This document shows positions 56,412-64,000 of a DNA stretch of 64,000 nt, piece after piece; positions within the stretch are counted from its first letter, which is position 1; each line of letters opens with the position of its first letter. Where the stretch lies: NCBI RefSeq assembly GCF_900188445.1, contig NZ_FZOR01000043.1:1-64000 (forward strand), in the 5' to 3' direction. A model generated the notes under the pieces. It saw only the letters and a program-made list of their open reading frames with translations. It did not search any database and was not told where the DNA came from. The position numbers and the translations under genes were made by a program. The DNA comes from Actinomadura meyerae (GTDB lineage Bacteria > Actinomycetota > Actinomycetes > Streptosporangiales > Streptosporangiaceae).

Positions 56412-58070
56412 GTGCCCGAGGTCCGGTTGACCAAGGCCCTGGCGACACTCCGCACCTTCGGCTCCGCCACCGCCCACCGCTCCCGCAGACTCGGCTCCCA
56501 CCTCCGCCCCTTCCTGACCAACCGGTGGACGCGCATCGCCCTCGTCGCCGCCCTCGGCCTCGCCGCCGGCTACGCGGGCCTCATCCTCGGCGGCCGCTAC
56601 GTCACCCCGGTCGGCCCCACCGACGTCCAGCTCACCCTCCAGCCGTCCCTGCACGGCGGGACGACGCTGAGGCTCCCGCCCCTCGGCTCCCTCCGGCTCG
56701 ACACCCACGAGGGCCCCATCACGCTGGAGGCCCGCATCACCGACCTGCGCCCCGACCAGGCCAAGAAGCTGATCGAGGACGACACCGAGATCGACCGGCT
56801 CACCGACCAGATCGCCGACCAGCTCCGGCACGGCCTCATCGAACTGCTCATCCGCGCCGTCCTGATCGCCCTGTTCGCGAGCTTCCTGGCGTCCCTCGCC
56901 CTCTTCCGCTCCTGGCGCCGCGCCCTGCTCGGCCTGTCGTCCGCCGCCGGCGGCCTCGCCGTCCTCACCCTCCTCACCTGGACGACCTTCAACCCGCACT
57001 CGATCGCCGAACCCCGCTACACCGGCCTGCTCGCCAACGCCCCGCAGATCGTCGGCGACGCCCGCAGCATCGTCGAGCGCTTCTCCGCCTACCGCGCCCA
57101 ACTCGCCCGCCTCGTCGGCAACGTCTCCGAGCTCTACACGACCACCTCGACCCTGCCGACCTTCGAGCCCGACCCGTCCACCATCCGCGTCCTCGACGTC
57201 TCCGACATCCACCTCAACCCCGCCGCGTGGAACGTCATCACGTCGGTCTCCACCCAGTTCAAGATCGACGTCATCATCGACAGCGGCGACCTCATGGACC
57301 ACGGCAGCAAGCCCGAGGACAGGTTCGCCGACTCCATCTCCGACCTGAAGGTCCCCTACGTCTACGTCCGCGGCAACCACGACTCCAAGGAGTCCCAGCG
57401 GGCCGTGGCCCGCCAGAAGAACGCCATCGTCCTCGACGGCACCGCCCGCGAGGTCGCGGGCCTGCGCGTCTACGGCGTCGGCGACCCCCGCTTCACCCCC
57501 GACAAGAGCACCCGCGACGACTTCGTCGGCGCCGACCAGCTCCGCGCCGAGGGCCAGCGCTTCGCGTCGAAACTCCGCGCCGCCGGCACCACCCCCGACA
57601 TCGTCGTCACCCACGACCCCAGCGAGGGCGAGGCGTTCTCCGGCGTGACCCCCCTCGTCCTTGCCGGCCACGCCCACGCCCGCTCCACCAAGCTCCTCCC
57701 CACCGGCACCCGCCTCTTCGTCCAGGGCTCCACCGGCGGCGCCGGCCTCCGCGGCCTCGAACACGAGGAGCCCACCCCGATCGAGCTGTCCGTCCTCTAC
57801 TTCAGCCGCGCCACCCACCGCCTCCAGGGCTGGGACGACCTCCGCCTCGGCGGCCTCGGCCTCACCTCCGCCCAGATCGAACGCCACCTGGAACCCGAGC
57901 CCGACCGCACCATCAAGCCCCAGCCCCCGGCCTCCTCCCCGCCCGCGTCCCCGACCTCGCCGTTCCCGTCCGAGTTCCCGTCGGACTGGCCGTCCCGCAG
58001 CCCGTCCCCCACCGAGAGCGCCCCGGGCGGCCGCCTCCCCTCCCCCACCCGTCCCAGCACCCCGGGGTAA
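56412..58070 (+). CDS. Membrane-anchored metallophosphoesterase
   Basis: A 552-residue protein. A membrane helix (residues about 38-60) and a helical pair (about 150-200) precede the cytoplasmic or outer phosphoesterase domain: DVSDIHLNP, DSGDLMDHGS, RGNHDS, VTHDPSEG and AGHAHARS supply the two-metal ligands. The last 55 residues are a Pro/Ser-rich tail (PASSPPASPTSPFPSEFPSD). Start GTG 56412 has AAGGGAAA 7 nt upstream. The family hydrolyses phosphodiesters or cyclic nucleotides; substrate unknown. Confidence 0.85.
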   Translation: MPEVRLTKALATLRTFGSATAHRSRRLGSHLRPFLTNRWTRIALVAALGLAAGYAGLILGGRYVTPVGPTDVQLTLQPSLHGGTTLRLPPLGSLRLDTHEGPITLEARITDLRPDQAKKLIEDDTEIDRLTDQIADQLRHGLIELLIRAVLIALFASFLASLALFRSWRRALLGLSSAAGGLAVLTLLTWTTFNPHSIAEPRYTGLLANAPQIVGDARSIVERFSAYRAQLARLVGNVSELYTTTSTLPTFEPDPSTIRVLDVSDIHLNPAAWNVITSVSTQFKIDVIIDSGDLMDHGSKPEDRFADSISDLKVPYVYVRGNHDSKESQRAVARQKNAIVLDGTAREVAGLRVYGVGDPRFTPDKSTRDDFVGADQLRAEGQRFASKLRAAGTTPDIVVTHDPSEGEAFSGVTPLVLAGHAHARSTKLLPTGTRLFVQGSTGGAGLRGLEHEEPTPIELSVLYFSRATHRLQGWDDLRLGGLGLTSAQIERHLEPEPDRTIKPQPPASSPPASPTSPFPSEFPSDWPSRSPSPTESAPGGRLPSPTRPSTPG

Positions 58071-58104
58071 CCGTTTGCGCGCCGCCCCGCCGCGTCCTCT
58101 ACAC

Positions 58105-58110
58105 TTGACG
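58105..58110 (+). promoter_or_regulatory. Putative -35 hexamer of the tRNA-Glu gene
   Basis: TTGACG lies 31 nt before the tRNA. A weak TACCGC-like -10 follows after 17 nt. Spacing fits a housekeeping promoter. Confidence 0.35.
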
Positions 58111-58141
58111 CGTCGAGTGGCGACCATTACCGCCACCCCGG

Positions 58142-58217
58142 GCCCCCTTCGTCTAGCGGCCTAGGACGCCGCCCTTTCAAGGCGGTAGCGCCGGTTCGAA
58201 TCCGGTAGGGGGTACCA
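58142..58217 (+). tRNA. tRNA-Glu (anticodon UUC)
   Basis: A full cloverleaf is present: acceptor GCCCCCT/AGGGGGT with a G-U first pair, D-arm GTCTAGCGGCCTAGGAC, anticodon stem GCCGCC/GGCGGT with loop CTTTCAA (anticodon TTC), T-arm CCGGTTCGAATCCGG, discriminator A (58214) and encoded CCA (58215-58217). It follows the phosphoesterase gene and precedes the gene-poor stretch to the end of the window. Confidence 0.95.
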
Positions 58218-58365
58218 CGCGCATGGCTGCAAGATCACCATGCGACCCGCCGTCGTCCCCCATGATCGTCGCGTTGGCGGCCCGTAGTTGCGTGTCCGCC
58301 GTTTCGGGCGTGATCGTGACCTGAACGTCGACCTGGTCCCCGGCCCGTACGCATGCGTTGCGCAT
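58218..58365 (-). other. Open frame running into the tRNA 3' end, possible gene remnant
   Basis: On the minus strand, codons from about 58365 read a plausible protein-like stretch (CVRAGDQVDVQVTITPETAD, then TQLRAANATIMGDDGGSHGD) before entering the tRNA. I recognise no family. It could be the tail of a gene truncated at the tRNA; it has no start or ribosome-binding site that I can defend. Confidence 0.2.
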
Positions 58366-58376
58366 ACGGGCCGGGG
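58338..58376. terminator. 12-bp perfect stem-loop downstream of tRNA-Glu
   Basis: CCCCGGCCCGTA and TACGGGCCGGGG pair around a 15-nt loop that can itself form a short CGCA/TGCG helix. TGTT follows. It lies 120 nt after the tRNA and is the main structure in 58218-58629. Confidence 0.6.
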
Positions 58377-58629
58377 TGTTGCGGCGCGCGCGATCCTCGG
58401 GTGGCTAATCCCCCACCGTGATCCGGTAGTTCCCCGTCGCCTGATGGTGGGACCATGCCCACCTGCGCCCTGCTCGTCACCAGTCCCGGGGCGCATCCGC
58501 GTTCAGGGGACTTTGCAGGTCGTTGCCCTCGATCAGGCGGTATGCGGCGTAGCGTGGGTTGCAGCGCGTCCGCTGGTCAACGCGCTACCGACCCGCCCGC
58601 GCGATCCGCTGCGCGATCGGAGCGACATC

Positions 58630-59040
58630 ATGAACACCACGTATACGACTCAAGGCCATACCGACATCCATCCGCGGGTTGTGCTGTCGGTCGTGCGTCG
58701 GCCTTCGTTCACCGTCGCCGCCCTGCAAGGCGATCTTGACCTGGTGACCGCGCCCGCGCTTCGCGACGGGCTGCTGGCGCTGCTTCACCCCGGGCAGCGG
58801 ATGCTGGTACTGGACCTGTCACAGCTGTGGTTCTGTGACGCGGCAGGGATCTCCGCTCTGATCAGTGTGTGGCACCGTGCTCTGGCTCTGGGCGTCTCGA
58901 TGCGTCTGGCCTCCCCCCGCTCGCACGTGGCGAGGATCCTGGTAGATGCCGTCCTTGAGCACGGCCTTCGGACCTACTCGACCCTGCCCCGAGCGCTCCA
59001 GCAACCGCTGCCTCCGGCGCTGGAACCCGCCGCAGTCTGA
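58630..59040 (+). CDS. STAS-domain protein (anti-sigma factor antagonist-like) without the phospho-serine
   Basis: A 136-residue STAS protein: FTVAALQGDLDLVTAPALRDGLL, then LVLDLSQLWFCDAAGISALISVW and a final helix region (VARILVDAVLEHGLRTY). In SpoIIAA-like antagonists the segment is CDSSG or CDASG, and the serine before Gly is phosphorylated by the partner kinase. Here it is CDAAG, so this switch is missing. It may be constitutively active or act as a structural partner. ATG 58630 directly precedes MNTTYTTQ. No anti-sigma gene is adjacent; the HATPase gene at 539 is far away. Confidence 0.82.
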   Translation: MNTTYTTQGHTDIHPRVVLSVVRRPSFTVAALQGDLDLVTAPALRDGLLALLHPGQRMLVLDLSQLWFCDAAGISALISVWHRALALGVSMRLASPRSHVARILVDAVLEHGLRTYSTLPRALQQPLPPALEPAAV

Positions 59041-59068
59041 CCGGGCCACGATGGTGCCGTCGCCGCGC

Positions 59069-59168
59069 TGGTGCCGACGTGGACCGACTCCAGTGCGCCG
59101 ACCTTGTGGCCGCCGGAGCCGAGGACGGCGCGGGTGCGCCATTCCCGGATGTCGACCATCTGGATCAT
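59069..59168 (-). pseudogene. PRC-barrel domain protein fragment
   Basis: From ATG 59168 the frame reads MIQMVDIREWRTRAVLGSGG, then HKVGALESVHVGTS, the N-terminal strands of PRC-barrel proteins (VDxREWRGRxVxGxDGHKxGxLExVYVDT). Family similarity stops at GTSAAT and the frame runs on into the reverse of the STAS gene. The rest of the barrel is missing. Confidence 0.6.
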
Positions 59169-59938
59169 CGGGACTCCCTCATCTTCTGGTGGAATCAGGC
59201 CCCCAGAACTCGTCGTCCAATTCGTCCCAGGTCGGTTGGTCCGTGGGCCGCACTCCGGGGCGGCGGGGGATCCGCCGGAGGCTTCGGCGCGGGGCGGCAG
59301 TGCCGGATACGGTGCGGCAGCGGATCCGTCCAGGCGGGGTCGCGGCGACCTCGATCGGCTCGGGAGGGCACCGGTCCCGTGCTGGGCCCGGTCGCCAGCG
59401 TCGATGACCGCGTCGTCTTCGTTCTGAGGTTGTTCCGTCACACCGGCCCCCGGCGGCGTGAGGATCTCAGCCGCCGGTATGAGCGGCGTCCTACCGCTGA
59501 CGGTTGCGCTCTCGGCTAGGACTGCTCACCGCGATCCGTACCGACGGGCGGCACGTTGACCTGCTCACCGTAGCGGCCTCCACGCTGGAAGCCGAAGCTG
59601 AGACGGTGATGGAACCGGCGTCGCCCCGTTACCCTTCCCACGTCCCGCCGACCGACCCCCGAGACACCCCCGACCTGCTGGCCGCCCTCACTGCGGCACC
59701 CGGCGGGACAGACCGTGCCGGCACCCGGAACGGCTCGGAGGACGCCCGGGTATCCGAGGGCGGACGACCTCGAAGGGATCTCGCGGCGCCTTGGTCCGTA
59801 CCCGGTGCCCGGCCGGCCGTCATGCGGCCGTAGCACCCGCCCACCAGCGTCCCGGCGGCCGATCGCCCGGACCTCTTCGGCAACCGGCGGGGCGATGAGC
59901 CGGGGCGGCATCTCGGGTAACTCTAAGTAACGACAGTG
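59169..59938. other. Gene-poor stretch between the PRC fragment and the zinc-finger gene
   Basis: Besides the DUF5994 fragment at 59516-59622, I see no coding sequence with a supported family. Open frames here are Arg/Pro/Ala-rich shadows of GC-rich DNA. Confidence 0.5.
59516..59622 (+). pseudogene. DUF5994 gene fragment (copy 1, plus strand)
   Basis: The frame reads LGLLTAIRTDGRHVDLLTVA, then ASTLEAEAETVME. This matches the C-terminal part of the intact DUF5994 protein at 62463 (GLLTAIYADGRRVDLLTVPA) and the copy at 61905 (AEAETAME). The N-terminal LDGAWWPRS half is absent, so this is a 3' fragment in the opposite orientation to the other two copies. Confidence 0.65.
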
Positions 59939-60256
59939 TCAGACACGACGTTCGTGGACATAGCACCATCTCCACGTCGATCCCGGCTCCATCGCGGCGG
60001 CAAGCGGATGGTCGGTCTCCTGATAGTGCGCTCGCGCGTGCCGAAGCGGCGAGTCGTCGGAGCAGCCCACCCAGCCGCAGGTGAGGCAGATACGCAGTGC
60101 GGTCCACCCGTGGGCCTGTGCCTCGCATGCCGTGCAGCCGCGCGAGAGCGGCGTGACGGGTGTCAGATCGTCCACGTGGCCGCAGCGCGGTGCCGAGCCG
60201 TTCGTGCTGAACGGCACCCCCGAACTCAGCGCGTGGAATGTCGTCGTGCGCTTCAT
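59939..60256 (-). CDS. UBP-type zinc-finger protein
   Basis: A 105-residue protein. The zinc-binding set is CGHVDDL, GCTACEAQAHGW, LRICLTCGWVGCSDDS, and HARAHYQETDHPL: paired Cys with His/Cys spacing of the ubiquitin-specific-protease zinc finger (zf-UBP), which in actinomycetes occurs as short stand-alone proteins. The ending GSTWRWCYVHERRV is also typical. ATG 60256 follows GGGAGG. Bacteria lack ubiquitin, so the ligand is unknown; it may bind a C-terminal peptide. Confidence 0.82.
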   Translation of the reverse strand: MKRTTTFHALSSGVPFSTNGSAPRCGHVDDLTPVTPLSRGCTACEAQAHGWTALRICLTCGWVGCSDDSPLRHARAHYQETDHPLAAAMEPGSTWRWCYVHERRV

Positions 60257-60747
60257 CGAAGCCTCCCTTCCTCAGCACTGCGATGTGCTGCCGCCAGGTC
60301 AATAGTCCAGTTCGGGGCGCGGGTCCGCTGACCGCGCGCAGGTGACGCAGTACCTGCGCGTACTAGCTTGCGAGCGCCTCGAGGCCCGCTCCCTGCCGTG
60401 ACAGCACCGTGTCGTCGGGGCCCCGCACGCGCCCTCGCCGGCGTCGGTCCGGTGCGGGGCGCTGCCGCTGGCGTCACCTGCGGTCACGATCGTGGTCATG
60501 GTCCTCAATGCCACGTAGACGCCCTCCGGGGGGGGACGACCGGCTCGGACGCCTCCGGCGGGCTCGGGCGCGTGGAAGCGCCCATCACCAGTTGAGCCCG
60601 GCCTTCAGGAAGACCGAACCGGGCAATACAGATAAGAGTCATCAGTGGCGGCGATAACCGTCGGCCCGGCGACGCGGAACTCCAGCGCGGACCGCGCTGT
60701 ACGCTGCTAGGAGGGGTCCAGCTGTTCCGGCCCGGAAGGCGGGAGAC
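60257..60747. other. Intergenic region upstream of the LysR gene, no gene seen
   Basis: GC-rich with no frame that I can support. A locally AT-richer segment (about 60620-60650) lies about 100-130 nt before the LysR start. There is no divergent target gene, unlike the usual LTTR arrangement. Confidence 0.45.
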
Positions 60748-61662
60748 GTGGAACTGCGCCAACTCCGCTACTTCGTCGCCGTCTGCGAGGAGCTCAACTT
60801 CGGCCGCGCGGCGGCCCGCGAGCACATCGTGCAGTCGGCGTTGAGTCAGCAGATCCAGCGGCTGGAGCGGGAACTGGGCGTGCGCCTGCTGGACCGCACC
60901 ACCCACTACGTCGCCGTGACCCCGGCGGGGGCGGCGCTCCTGGTCGAGGCCCGGCAGATCCTCGACCAGGTGGAGCGCGCCGCCCAGGTCGCCCGGACCG
61001 CGCAGAGCACCTCGCCGACGCTGCGGGTGGGCATCATCGACGCCAGTTACGACTCGATGCCGCAGATCCTGCACGAGGCCCAGGCGCTCTTCCCGGATCT
61101 GGTGATCCACCAGGTGGAGGCCGGAGTCCCCGAGCAGTACCAGCGACTCGTCGACGGGCGCCTGGACGTGGGCATCGGCCGCGCCGCACTGGCCCCCAGC
61201 GGGGTCGCCTCACACCTTTTCCGCCTGGACCGCCTCGGAGTCCTGGTCCCGCGCGGGCACCGGTTCGCCGACCTGGACGCCGTCCCGGCCGAGGCCCTCG
61301 CCCGTGAACCGCTGCTGCTGGCCGAGGAGATGAAGGCCCCGGAGTTCAACCAGTTCACCGTCGAGATGTGCCGCGCCGCCAGCTTCACACCGACGGTGTA
61401 CAAGGGCACCGTCGACAGCGTCCACGCCGCATCCGCCCTGGTGGCCCAGGGCCGCTGCCTGTACTGCGTCCCCTCCTCCTGCATCTCCGCGCTCCCGGGG
61501 ACGATCTGGCGCCCGCTCACCGAACCTGTCTCCTTCTATCCCTGGTCGATCCTGTGGCGCGCGGCCGACGACTCCGACCATGTGCACGCCGTCGTCGCCT
61601 GCGCCCGCAGCATGTCCGAGCGGCTCAGCTGGTTGGACGCCGCCGACCAGGCGACCGGCTGA
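60748..61662 (+). CDS. LysR-family transcriptional regulator
   Basis: A 304-residue LTTR: winged HTH in residues 1-60 (MELRQLRYFVAVCEELNFGR, ALSQQIQRLE, LLDRTTHYVAVTPAG), then the effector domain (TLRVGIIDASYDSMPQIL). Start GTG 60748 follows GGCGGGAGAC and gives the canonical N-terminus. The effector region resembles aromatic- or LTTR-BenM-like members. It stands alone in a degraded region with no target gene beside it. Confidence 0.88.
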   Translation: MELRQLRYFVAVCEELNFGRAAAREHIVQSALSQQIQRLERELGVRLLDRTTHYVAVTPAGAALLVEARQILDQVERAAQVARTAQSTSPTLRVGIIDASYDSMPQILHEAQALFPDLVIHQVEAGVPEQYQRLVDGRLDVGIGRAALAPSGVASHLFRLDRLGVLVPRGHRFADLDAVPAEALAREPLLLAEEMKAPEFNQFTVEMCRAASFTPTVYKGTVDSVHAASALVAQGRCLYCVPSSCISALPGTIWRPLTEPVSFYPWSILWRAADDSDHVHAVVACARSMSERLSWLDAADQATG

Positions 61663-61904
61663 CACGGATCCCGGTCGGTGTCGAGCCCGGCTCTCGGTGA
61701 TCGGCTGGTGATCGGCCGTGGTGATCGATTCAGCGCGTGTGGGCGGTATCCCGGGCCGGTCGGGCGTTTTGGCTGGGGCCGTGGCTCGTCCAGCAGGCGC
61801 TGTTCAGCTCGGCCTCAGGCCCGTACGTCCGATGCGGTGCCCATGGCAAGGACGAAAACATGGCCGGGCCCCATTGTGAGGGCAGAAAGCAGGCCGGGAT
61901 GTGG

Positions 61905-62150
61905 ATGTGGTAGCGAAGGTGGGCGGCCAGTTCCATCGCTGTCTCGGCTTCAGCCCGAGGTGTGGGGGGCCGGGACGGTGAACAGGGCGACGTGCCGGCC
62001 GTCGGCGTGGACGGCGGTGAGCAGCCCGGAGGGCAGGGAGTCGAATCAGCTAAGCCGCACCACCCGGGCGTCGGCCGGGCCGTCGACGCGCAGTCGGCGG
62101 GGGTGGCTATCCCCTGAGTTTCCATGGATACGACGGTCATCGGCGCAGGT
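61905..62150 (-). pseudogene. DUF5994 gene copy 2, broken by stop and frameshift
   Basis: The minus strand from about 62110 reads HPRRLRVDGPADARVVRLS-stop-FDSLPSGLLTAVHADGRHVALFTVPAP. Compare HPRRLRVDGPEDTREVLLSWF in the intact gene at 62463: the Trp codon TGG has become TGA. After FTVPAP the frame shifts to reach AEAETAMELAAH. The N-terminal half is not recognisable. The DNA is clearly homologous to 62500-62650. Confidence 0.75.
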
Positions 62151-62462
62151 GATGAATCGTGCGCGGAGTGCCTGTGTCCAGAAACCAGGTCACAGAGCTT
62201 GACTGGGAAGTGGCCGGTCGCTGCTGGGGGCCGCGCTGGCCGATCCAGGGCCGTCCGCTCCTCCCCGAGTTGGGCGGGCCTGGATCGGCGGCGCGCTCCT
62301 CCTACGCCGACGGGCGCCAGCGCGTCCGCTGGTAACTCACGGGCCGGGCGGCGTCCGGTTCAGCGTGCCGAGGGGTGTTCTTTCAGCCGTTCCCCATCTA
62401 GTTCCCCGGCGTTCTGCGTCGTCGCTCGTGTCCGGGTGGGGTGGCGCGGGCCAGTCGGCTTG
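62151..62462. other. No gene seen between the two DUF5994 copies
   Basis: About 310 nt of GC-rich sequence without a supported gene. It may hold the degraded N-terminal half of copy 2. Confidence 0.4.
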
Positions 62463-62924
62463 TCAGGGGCGGGCGGCTGTTTCCAGGGTGGCCCGTGCCG
62501 CCGCATCGTCGGTTGAGGCCGGGACGGTGAGCAGGTCTACGCGACGGCCGTCGGCATAGATCGCGGTGAGCAGTCCGGCGGGAAGGTTGCCGAACCAGCT
62601 GAGCAGCACCTCCCTGGTGTCCTCTGGGCCGTCGACGCGCAGCCGGCGCGGATGGGCGGCCCAGTCGGTCGCGCGCAGCATGATGTGGACGATGAGGCGG
62701 TGCTCGTCGGACGGGCCCTGTGCTTGCAGTGCCAAGACCAGCCCGGGCAACTCCATGGCCGGATCGACCGAGCGGGGCCACCAGGCACCGTCCAGCAGCG
62801 CGCGACTCGAACCGTCTTGCATCGGACCAACGCGGTCGGTCGGGGCCGACGGCCGCATCGCCAGCCGAGGAGTCATGGACGGAGAGAAGCTGATGGTCGT
62901 TCTTCGTTCGGCAGTGGTTCGCAT
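62463..62924 (-). CDS. DUF5994-family protein (intact copy)
   Basis: A 153-residue protein: RLAMRPSAPTDRVG, the family core LLDGAWWPRSVDPAMELPGL, HPRRLRVDGPEDTREVLLSWF and GLLTAIYADGRRVDLLTVPA. Start ATG 62924 follows GGAGAGGGG. The family is common and multicopy in actinomycetes and has no known function. Two damaged copies lie within 3 kb, so this is the surviving member of a local expansion. Confidence 0.78.
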   Translation of the reverse strand: MRTTAERRTTISFSPSMTPRLAMRPSAPTDRVGPMQDGSSRALLDGAWWPRSVDPAMELPGLVLALQAQGPSDEHRLIVHIMLRATDWAAHPRRLRVDGPEDTREVLLSWFGNLPAGLLTAIYADGRRVDLLTVPASTDDAAARATLETAARP

Positions 62925-63327
62925 AGGTCTGGGCCCCTCTCCCGGGAGGCGCGGACGGCGACCCCGGGTGCGTTGTCGGCGGGGACGGGGCCTACCTGAT
63001 GCTTCGCTACCCCAACAGATGCGGCAGAAGTGATTCTCAGGGCGACCGGCAACTTGAGCCATCCCATATAGAGACAATGCCCCCGTTTATCAGATATCTA
63101 CATCATACTCATAATTTGCCGACTTTCCGGACGGAGGGCGGCAAAATACAATTGCCGTTTACTGCACTTCTCTTGGCCTTCGCTGAGCGGCACTACCCAC
63201 GTTGCACGTCAGACGATCCGGAATGCGGCGCGACCACTACCGGGCTGCAGCCTGGGCCGCACTGCCGGTGCCGGACGTCACCGCGGCGGCTGTGCGATCT
63301 TCACCTCCGCCGGATGGCGGCGTACTC
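62925..63327. other. Intergenic region with an AT-rich island, no supported gene
   Basis: 63075-63170 is strikingly AT-rich for this window (CAGATATCTACATCATACTC is an example) and contains TTGCCG and AATTG motifs. It may be a promoter or a foreign insert. Open frames across it have no recognisable family. Confidence 0.45.
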
Positions 63328-63540
63328 TCAGAATCGCCGACGCCGCCACAGGCCCGGCGAACCGGCGCCTTCACGGCGTCGGCGTGGCTTGGTCCCGTAC
63401 ATCAGGACGAGCAGGATCACTCCGGCGAGCAGAGCGGCCGCGGCCATGATGACGGCCATCAGCGGCGTGGCGGTCTTCCACAGCACCGTGAGGACGATGA
63501 CCGCCACAGCGATGATCGCCACAGGTCCGGCAGGGCTCAT
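63328..63540 (-). CDS. 70-residue two-helix membrane protein
   Basis: Start ATG 63540 (an upstream GTG at 63591 would add 17 basic residues). Two membrane helices (GPVAIIAVAVIVLTVLW and LMAVIMAAAALLAGVILLVL) and an Arg-rich tail (TKPRRRREGAGSPGLWRRRR). No family recognised. Confidence 0.5.
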   Translation of the reverse strand: MSPAGPVAIIAVAVIVLTVLWKTATPLMAVIMAAAALLAGVILLVLMYGTKPRRRREGAGSPGLWRRRRF

Positions 63541-63591
63541 GGGAGACGGTCGCAGAGCGCGGTCGCGGCGGGCGGGTTCCGGAAGGGGCAC

Positions 63592-64000
63592 GGCGTTCCC
63601 TGCAAGAGCCGGTATGGCGAGTCAGCCGGGCGGGACGACGTCATTGGCCGGATGACCGCAGTCTACGCGCGTCGCGGTGATTCACCTCCGGTAATGGCCG
63701 AACGCTCTTGACCCCGCTGAGGGCTCCCGGCGACGTAGTGTGGTACTTGCCGAGGGCATCTCGTGCGCAGGCCGCATTGCCGGCGCCGTCCTCGGTGATG
63801 TACTGCCCGGCCCTCGACAGGCCGAGATTGGGGCCTCCGACATGGCCCACAGCGTCCCGCTCGCGGACCCCGCCGCCGCGCCCCCGGCGCCCCTGCTTCC
63901 ATCTCCGGCGGCGCCGCGGTTGCGGTTGACGCCGGGCGGCGCTGGACGCGGGGTCATGGACGGCGGCTGGTGGCCCCGGTCCCGCGACGCCGCGGCTGAA
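63592..64000. other. Terminal region, no supported gene
   Basis: Several overlapping frames exist on both strands but all are Ala/Pro/Arg-rich and none shows a family motif. A gene crossing the window edge cannot be excluded. Confidence 0.4.

Noticed and set aside
58165..58496. Minus-strand open frame ending in a PTGFEPALPP-type peptide
   Set aside because: This peptide and PDSNRR are well-known artefacts of translating the complement of tRNA genes; the frame runs through tRNA-Glu.
63641..63957. Three overlapping frames at the window end as a gene
   Set aside because: All have biased composition, no start with a ribosome-binding site and no family motif.

Overview
The window is high-GC DNA with GC-rich third codon positions, many GTG starts, 1- to 4-nt gene overlaps (ATGA/GTGA/TGATG) and many regulator, SDR, acyl-CoA and secreted-peptidase genes. 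This points to a filamentous actinomycete. A Thermomonosporaceae/Actinomadura-type host is my guess from gene content; nothing in the sequence proves it. I see no rRNA, transposase, CRISPR array or replication origin. The one RNA gene I can support is a tRNA-Glu(UUC) at 58142-58217.

Layout. 1-1470: a truncated XRE-type regulator and a two-gene pair (HATPase regulator plus small partner). 1495-7858: a LysR/SDR divergent pair, then an IclR-controlled catabolic block (CMD-like protein, two SDRs, two FAH-family hydrolases) with a clear palindromic operator. 8546-18091: a surface-glycan locus holding counterparts of WbpA, WbpB, WbpE and WbpD (UDP-GlcNAc to a UDP-diamino-uronic acid) with three GT4 glycosyltransferases and two small GT-N-domain-like proteins. 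18278-25252: two sodium:solute symporter systems with small membrane partners and a LytS/LytTR-type two-component system. 25414-28161: a secreted protein carrying a rare TTA codon and a DUF222/HNH nuclease. 28321-28645: a long fold-back DNA element. 28822-34709: an acyl-CoA catabolic operon (ligase, two acyl-CoA dehydrogenases, enoyl-CoA hydratase, two-domain VOC protein).

35212-45082: a Tat-exported 5'-nucleotidase, a DHA2 MFS exporter divergent from an ECF41 (SigJ-type) sigma factor with its own consensus promoter, a MacB/FtsX-type ABC exporter, and a BCCT osmolyte transporter. 45157-58070: an MpaB-like protein, a PEP-mutase-family protein, an esterase, two secreted metallopeptidases (M4 and M28) that share a C-terminal domain and are bracketed by a conserved DNA element, asd, a PspC protein, an MFS transporter, a zincin and a membrane metallophosphoesterase. 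After the tRNA-Glu (58142) gene density falls and remnants accumulate: an STAS protein lacking its phosphorylatable serine, a PRC-barrel fragment, three copies of a DUF5994 gene (two broken), a UBP zinc finger and a LysR regulator. This looks like a decaying island.

Two patterns cut across the regions. First, short tandem duplications sit at or across the stop codons of at least seven unrelated genes. Second, many divergent promoters carry near-perfect inverted repeats that can be matched to the adjacent regulator (LysR, IclR, ECF41) or lack an obvious one (ABC/BCCT, LytS/secreted protein).
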